From positions 1,612,001 to 1,676,000 of the forward strand of contig NZ_JAHOOZ010000001.1 of assembly GCF_019075875.1 (NCBI RefSeq): a stretch of DNA of 64,000 bases, in the 5' to 3' direction. Shown here in pieces: positions 60,926 through 64,000 of the stretch (position 1 is its first letter; the number at the start of each line of letters is the position of its first letter). The DNA comes from Novosphingobium sp. G106 (GTDB lineage Bacteria > Pseudomonadota > Alphaproteobacteria > Sphingomonadales > Sphingomonadaceae). The notes under the pieces were generated by a model. That model ran no database searches. It saw only the letters and a program-made list of their open reading frames with translations, and was not told the origin of the DNA. The position numbers and the translations under genes were made by a program.

Positions 60926-61475
60926 CTACCCGCGAAACGGGTAAAGCTGTGCCATTTGCCAGAGTTCGTCACGCCAAAGCGACAGCGCGAGGCCGCGAAA
61001 GCGGAAGGCGCGCGGCCGCAGGATCAGGGCCAGCTCGGCCTGGAGCGCTCCCGCAGCAGCTGGCGGGACCTTGTTCTGGACCGTGATGTGCAACCGCGGG
61101 GGGATGCGTATCCCTCTGCTGGATCAGGCCGCGCAGATCCTCGGCCAGTTCGCTGTGGAGATCGAGCATCGCTGCGCTTTCGACTTCGAGCGCGGTGCCC
61201 CGCCCCAGGTCCATCAGCCCGACGATCCGCGCGTCGGGCGCAGGTCGTCCCGCCAGCCGAGCCAGCAGTCGCCGCACTTCGCCTTCCGCCGAGGGCGGCA
61301 GCCCGTGAAGCAGGGTGACATGCGCTCCAAGCCTGTTGCGCTCGGACGGATAGTGCGCGCGGCGCAAACCATCCGCCCAGGCGAACACGTCGGCGGGCAG
61401 TTCGGCCGTGACCAGCAGAGGCGCACCCCGGCCCGGAGGGGAACGTTCCGGGGCCGGGGTACTGCTGTCGGTCAA
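60926..61475 (-). CDS. 2'-5' RNA ligase/cyclic phosphodiesterase-like protein, frameshifted
   Basis: About 182 residues in the restored reading, 2H phosphoesterase fold. The first HxT motif is AHVTLLHG; the second, LHITVQNK, appears only if one base is removed from a six-G run (61098-61103). The restored protein ends LWQMAQLYPFRG at 60926; as written, the frame gives a nonsense tail to 60969. These enzymes act on 2'-5' RNA linkages or cyclic phosphates. The ATG at 61475 overlaps the peroxiredoxin stop. Confidence 0.83.
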
Positions 61476-62047
61476 GCAGGCTCCTTCTGCCCGCCCGACA
61501 GTTCCTGGGCCGTCAGATCCTGGGCTTTCAGTTCGTCGAGCAACTTCTCGGGCGCGGTTTCGCCGTAGGGGTCCTGGTCCGCGCCGGTATCGTTGATGCC
61601 CGGCTCCTCATACCAGTCGGTGACGAGGTTGTCGTCGACGACCATGGCATAGCGCCAAGAGCGCAGGCCGAAGCCCAGGTGGCTCTTGTCGATGAGCATG
61701 CCCATGCGGCGGGTGAACTCGCCATTGCCGTCGGGCAGCAGCTTGACGTTCTTCAGATTGAGGTTCTTGCCCCACTGATACATGACGAAGGCATCGTTGA
61801 CCGATACGCAGTAGACCTCGTCGACGCCGAACTGCTTGAATGCGTCGTAGAGCCTGTCGTAGTTCGGGCACTGCTCGTTCGAGCAGGTCGGGGTAAAAGC
61901 GCCCGGCAGCGAAAAGACGACGACCTTCTTGCCGGCGAAATGATCGCGGATGCGGAAATCTTCCCAGCGGAAGGGATTGGGCCCGCCGAGGCTGTCGTCG
62001 CGGACGCGGGTTTTCAGGGTAACGTCGGGAATCGGTCGATTTATCAC
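61472..62047 (-). CDS. Peroxiredoxin (Prx5/AhpC-TSA-like)
   Basis: A 191-residue thiol peroxidase. GAFTPTCSNEQCP holds the peroxidatic Cys55 in the PxxxTxxC motif, with Cys60 close by, and FGLRSWRYAMVVDD matches the C-terminal half of the redoxin domain. The Cys-to-Cys spacing of five suggests either a 1-Cys mechanism or an unusual local disulfide. Cytoplasmic; it reduces hydroperoxides. It forms a two-gene unit with the RNA ligase-like gene (four-base overlap). Confidence 0.92.
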   Translation of the reverse strand: MINRPIPDVTLKTRVRDDSLGGPNPFRWEDFRIRDHFAGKKVVVFSLPGAFTPTCSNEQCPNYDRLYDAFKQFGVDEVYCVSVNDAFVMYQWGKNLNLKNVKLLPDGNGEFTRRMGMLIDKSHLGFGLRSWRYAMVVDDNLVTDWYEEPGINDTGADQDPYGETAPEKLLDELKAQDLTAQELSGGQKEPA

Positions 62048-62140
62048 GGGCTATCTCCTTGCCTTGGCGAACGCGGAGATAGGGAAAGCTGTTTCATCGG
62101 TAAAAGTGCTTGAACTGGAAAGTTCGATCGCCTGAAGCGA

Positions 62141-63112
62141 TCAAAGCTCTCCCCTCGCCCGGCGGATCGCGAACCACTTCGCGACATTGGCATTGTGCTG
62201 CTGGAGCGTGTCGGCAAAGGCATGGCCGCCGGTGCCGTCCGCCACCATGTAGAGCGCATTGGTAGCGGCGGGATCGAGCACGGCCGCGATAGAATCGCTG
62301 CCCGGATTGGTGATCGGCCCCTTGGGCAGCCCCACCATAGTATAGGTGTTGTAGCTGTTGACCGCGGCGATCTCCGACTGCTTGATCCGCCGGCCGAGCG
62401 GCTTGCCCTTGGTGATGGGATAGATGATCGTCGGATCGGCCTGGAGCAGCATGCCGGTCTTGAGCCGGTTCGAGTAGAGTCCGGCCACCTCGCGTCGTTC
62501 GGACGGCTTGCCGGTTTCCTTCTCGACGATCGACGCGAGGGTCAGTGCTTCCTGCGGCGACTTCACGACCAGGCCCGGCTTGCGCTTGGCCCAGAGATCC
62601 TTGAGCCGCGCCTGCATCGCTGCCTGCATCCGCGCCAGCACCGCCTTGCGGCTCTCGCCGCGGGCGTAATCGTAGCTGTCGGGCAGGACCGAACCTTCGG
62701 CCGGCACTTCGATCTGCCCGGTGAGCTGGGGCTGCGCCATCAGCCGCTCATAGACCATGATCGAGGGCATGCCCTCAGGCACGGTGACGAAGCGGCGAAC
62801 GATCTCGTCGCTCGTGAGGATCGACAGGATCTTCGAAGGACTGGCGCCCCTGGGCAACAGGAACTCGCCAGCCTTGATCGAGGCGCCGCGGGCCAGGAAG
62901 CGCGCCCGCAGGCGGAACGCCTTGGCCGATGAGATCGCCCCTTCGCGCTGCAGCTTCTCGGCCACCACGGTCATCCCGGCCCCGTCCGGGACGACGAAGG
63001 CCGTGTCCTTTTGCAGCGGACCAGAGCCATACCAGCCAGCGAAGAACGTCCAGCCGGCGATCAGCAAGGCCAACGCAAGCAGCGCGGCCACAAGGCAGCC
63101 GCGTCGCCGCAT
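62141..63112 (-). CDS. mltG: Endolytic murein transglycosylase
   Basis: A 323-residue inner-membrane enzyme that cuts nascent peptidoglycan strands. One membrane helix (about 6-26), a LysM-like region (VPDGAGMTVVAEKLQREG) and the catalytic domain with Glu197 in ASIVEKETG, then ADPTIIYPITKG, NSYNTY and GLPKGPITNPG. Length is normal. The ATG at 63112 overlaps the fabF stop (TGATG), the common fabF-mltG pairing in alphaproteobacteria. Confidence 0.96.
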   Translation of the reverse strand: MRRRGCLVAALLALALLIAGWTFFAGWYGSGPLQKDTAFVVPDGAGMTVVAEKLQREGAISSAKAFRLRARFLARGASIKAGEFLLPRGASPSKILSILTSDEIVRRFVTVPEGMPSIMVYERLMAQPQLTGQIEVPAEGSVLPDSYDYARGESRKAVLARMQAAMQARLKDLWAKRKPGLVVKSPQEALTLASIVEKETGKPSERREVAGLYSNRLKTGMLLQADPTIIYPITKGKPLGRRIKQSEIAAVNSYNTYTMVGLPKGPITNPGSDSIAAVLDPAATNALYMVADGTGGHAFADTLQQHNANVAKWFAIRRARGEL

Positions 63113-64000
63113 CAGTCGACCCGGCGCATCACCAGGCTGGCGTTGGTCCCGCCGAAGCCGAAGCTGTTGTTGAGCACGGCGCGCACGGTGCGCTTCTTGG
63201 CCACGTGCGGCACGAGGTCGACGCCGACGCAGCTGTCGCTCGGGTTATCGAGGTTCAGCGTCGGCGGCACGATCTGGTCGCGCATCGCGAGGATGCAGAA
63301 GATCGCCTCCACCGCGCCGGCGCCGCCGAGCAAGTGACCGATCGCCGACTTGGTCGAGCTCATCGAGACATTGCCGATGGCGTCGCCGAACAGGCGGCGC
63401 ACCGCACCGAGCTCCAGCTCGTCGCCGAGCGGGGTCGAGGTGCCGTGAGCGTTGATGTAGTCGATGTCGGCCGGGGTCAGCCCGGCCTTGCGCAGCGCCA
63501 TCTCCATCGAACGGAACGCACCCGAACCCTCGGGATGCGGCGCCGTGACGTGATAGGCGTCGCCCGACAGACCATAGCCGATGATTTCGGCATAGATCTT
63601 GGCGCCGCGCGCCTTGGCGTGCTCGTATTCCTCGAGGCAGACCACACCGGCGCCCTCACCCATGACGAAACCATCGCGGTCCTTGTCGTAAGGACGGCTG
63701 GCCTTCTCCGGCTGGTCGTTGAACGCGGTGGACAGCGCGCGTGCCTGGGCGAAGCCGGCGATGCCGATCGGGCAGATCGTGCTTTCGGCGCCGCCCGCGA
63801 GCATGACATCGGCATCGCCGTCCTTGATCATGCGCGCGGCGTCGCCGATCGAGTGCGCGCCGGTCGAGCAGGCGGTGACGACCGCGTGGTTCGGCCCCAT
63901 CAGCCCGTACTTGATCGAGACCTGACCCGAAATCAGATTGATCAGACGGCCGTGGACGAAATGCGGCGAAACGCGCGTCGGTCCCTTGTTGGCCAGGACG
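63112..64000 (-). CDS. fabF: 3-oxoacyl-ACP synthase II (partial)
   Basis: The C-terminal 295 residues of a KASII condensing enzyme; the start lies beyond the right edge. The catalytic Cys is in VVTACSTGAHS, the two His are in NAHGTSTPLGD and KSAIGHLLGGAG, and NNSFGFGGTNASLV is near the end. It elongates fatty acids on ACP in the cytoplasm. Confidence 0.96.
   Translation of the reverse strand, partial: VLANKGPTRVSPHFVHGRLINLISGQVSIKYGLMGPNHAVVTACSTGAHSIGDAARMIKDGDADVMLAGGAESTICPIGIAGFAQARALSTAFNDQPEKASRPYDKDRDGFVMGEGAGVVCLEEYEHAKARGAKIYAEIIGYGLSGDAYHVTAPHPEGSGAFRSMEMALRKAGLTPADIDYINAHGTSTPLGDELELGAVRRLFGDAIGNVSMSSTKSAIGHLLGGAGAVEAIFCILAMRDQIVPPTLNLDNPSDSCVGVDLVPHVAKKRTVRAVLNNSFGFGGTNASLVMRRVD

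Overview
The window is high-GC DNA with the gene content of a Sphingomonadales alphaproteobacterium (Novosphingobium/Sphingobium/Sphingomonas-like). It has an exosortase A (XrtA) exopolysaccharide locus, a TonB-dependent receptor in a LacI-controlled catabolic locus, many GTG/TTG starts and tightly overlapping operons. This assignment comes from gene content; no 16S is present.

Layout. (1) 1-11624, minus strand: a ten-gene XrtA/exopolysaccharide operon running from export lipoprotein, chain-length protein and tyrosine kinase through outer-membrane protein, AAA ATPase, deacetylase, FemAB-like protein, glycosyltransferase and exosortase to a partial asparagine-synthase-type amidotransferase. 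(2) 11798-16131: the companion exosortase-associated acyl module (AMP ligase, and divergently GNAT, acyl carrier protein and two hydrolases). (3) 16128-20478: trxB, a DUF899 protein, an alpha/beta hydrolase and two tandem tyrosine phosphatases. (4) 20547-24695: an EmrA/EmrB/outer-membrane-factor efflux operon with a perfect inverted repeat in its divergent promoter region. (5) 24795-38743: a PilZ protein, CHAT protease-like protein, CHASE2 adenylate cyclase, secreted protein, and a TpsB/TpsA two-partner secretion pair with a 1963-residue exoprotein. (6) 38752-52561: a divergent LacI-controlled catabolic locus whose parts together suggest use of sulfoquinovosyl glycerol (SsuD/SmoC-like flavin monooxygenase, aldo-keto reductase, Gfo/Idh/MocA enzyme, TonB receptor, PhyH dioxygenase, MFS permease, YeiH-type sulfite/sulfate exporter, GntR regulator, GlpK, GlpD). 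(7) 52637-58844: a functional-amyloid (Fap)-like locus with an Asn/Asp/Ser/Thr repeat protein, two secreted proteins with an RGG double-glycine motif, a C39 peptidase, a FapF-like outer-membrane protein and a Crp/Fnr regulator. (8) 58984-64000: a lipoprotein, a small HEAT-repeat cassette flanked by a duplicated tRNA-Met 3' end, tRNA-Met(CAT), a 2'-5' RNA ligase-like protein, peroxiredoxin, mltG and partial fabF.

Five genes (glycosyltransferase, outer-membrane factor, RGG protein 1, lipoprotein, RNA ligase-like protein) are broken by what looks like one extra base in a C or G run of six to eight. Removing one base restores a full, family-like protein every time. This is either a systematic homopolymer error in the assembly or, less likely, slippage at surface-related genes. 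For these genes the coordinates given are those of the restored reading.

No CRISPR array, insertion sequence, prophage or rRNA was seen.
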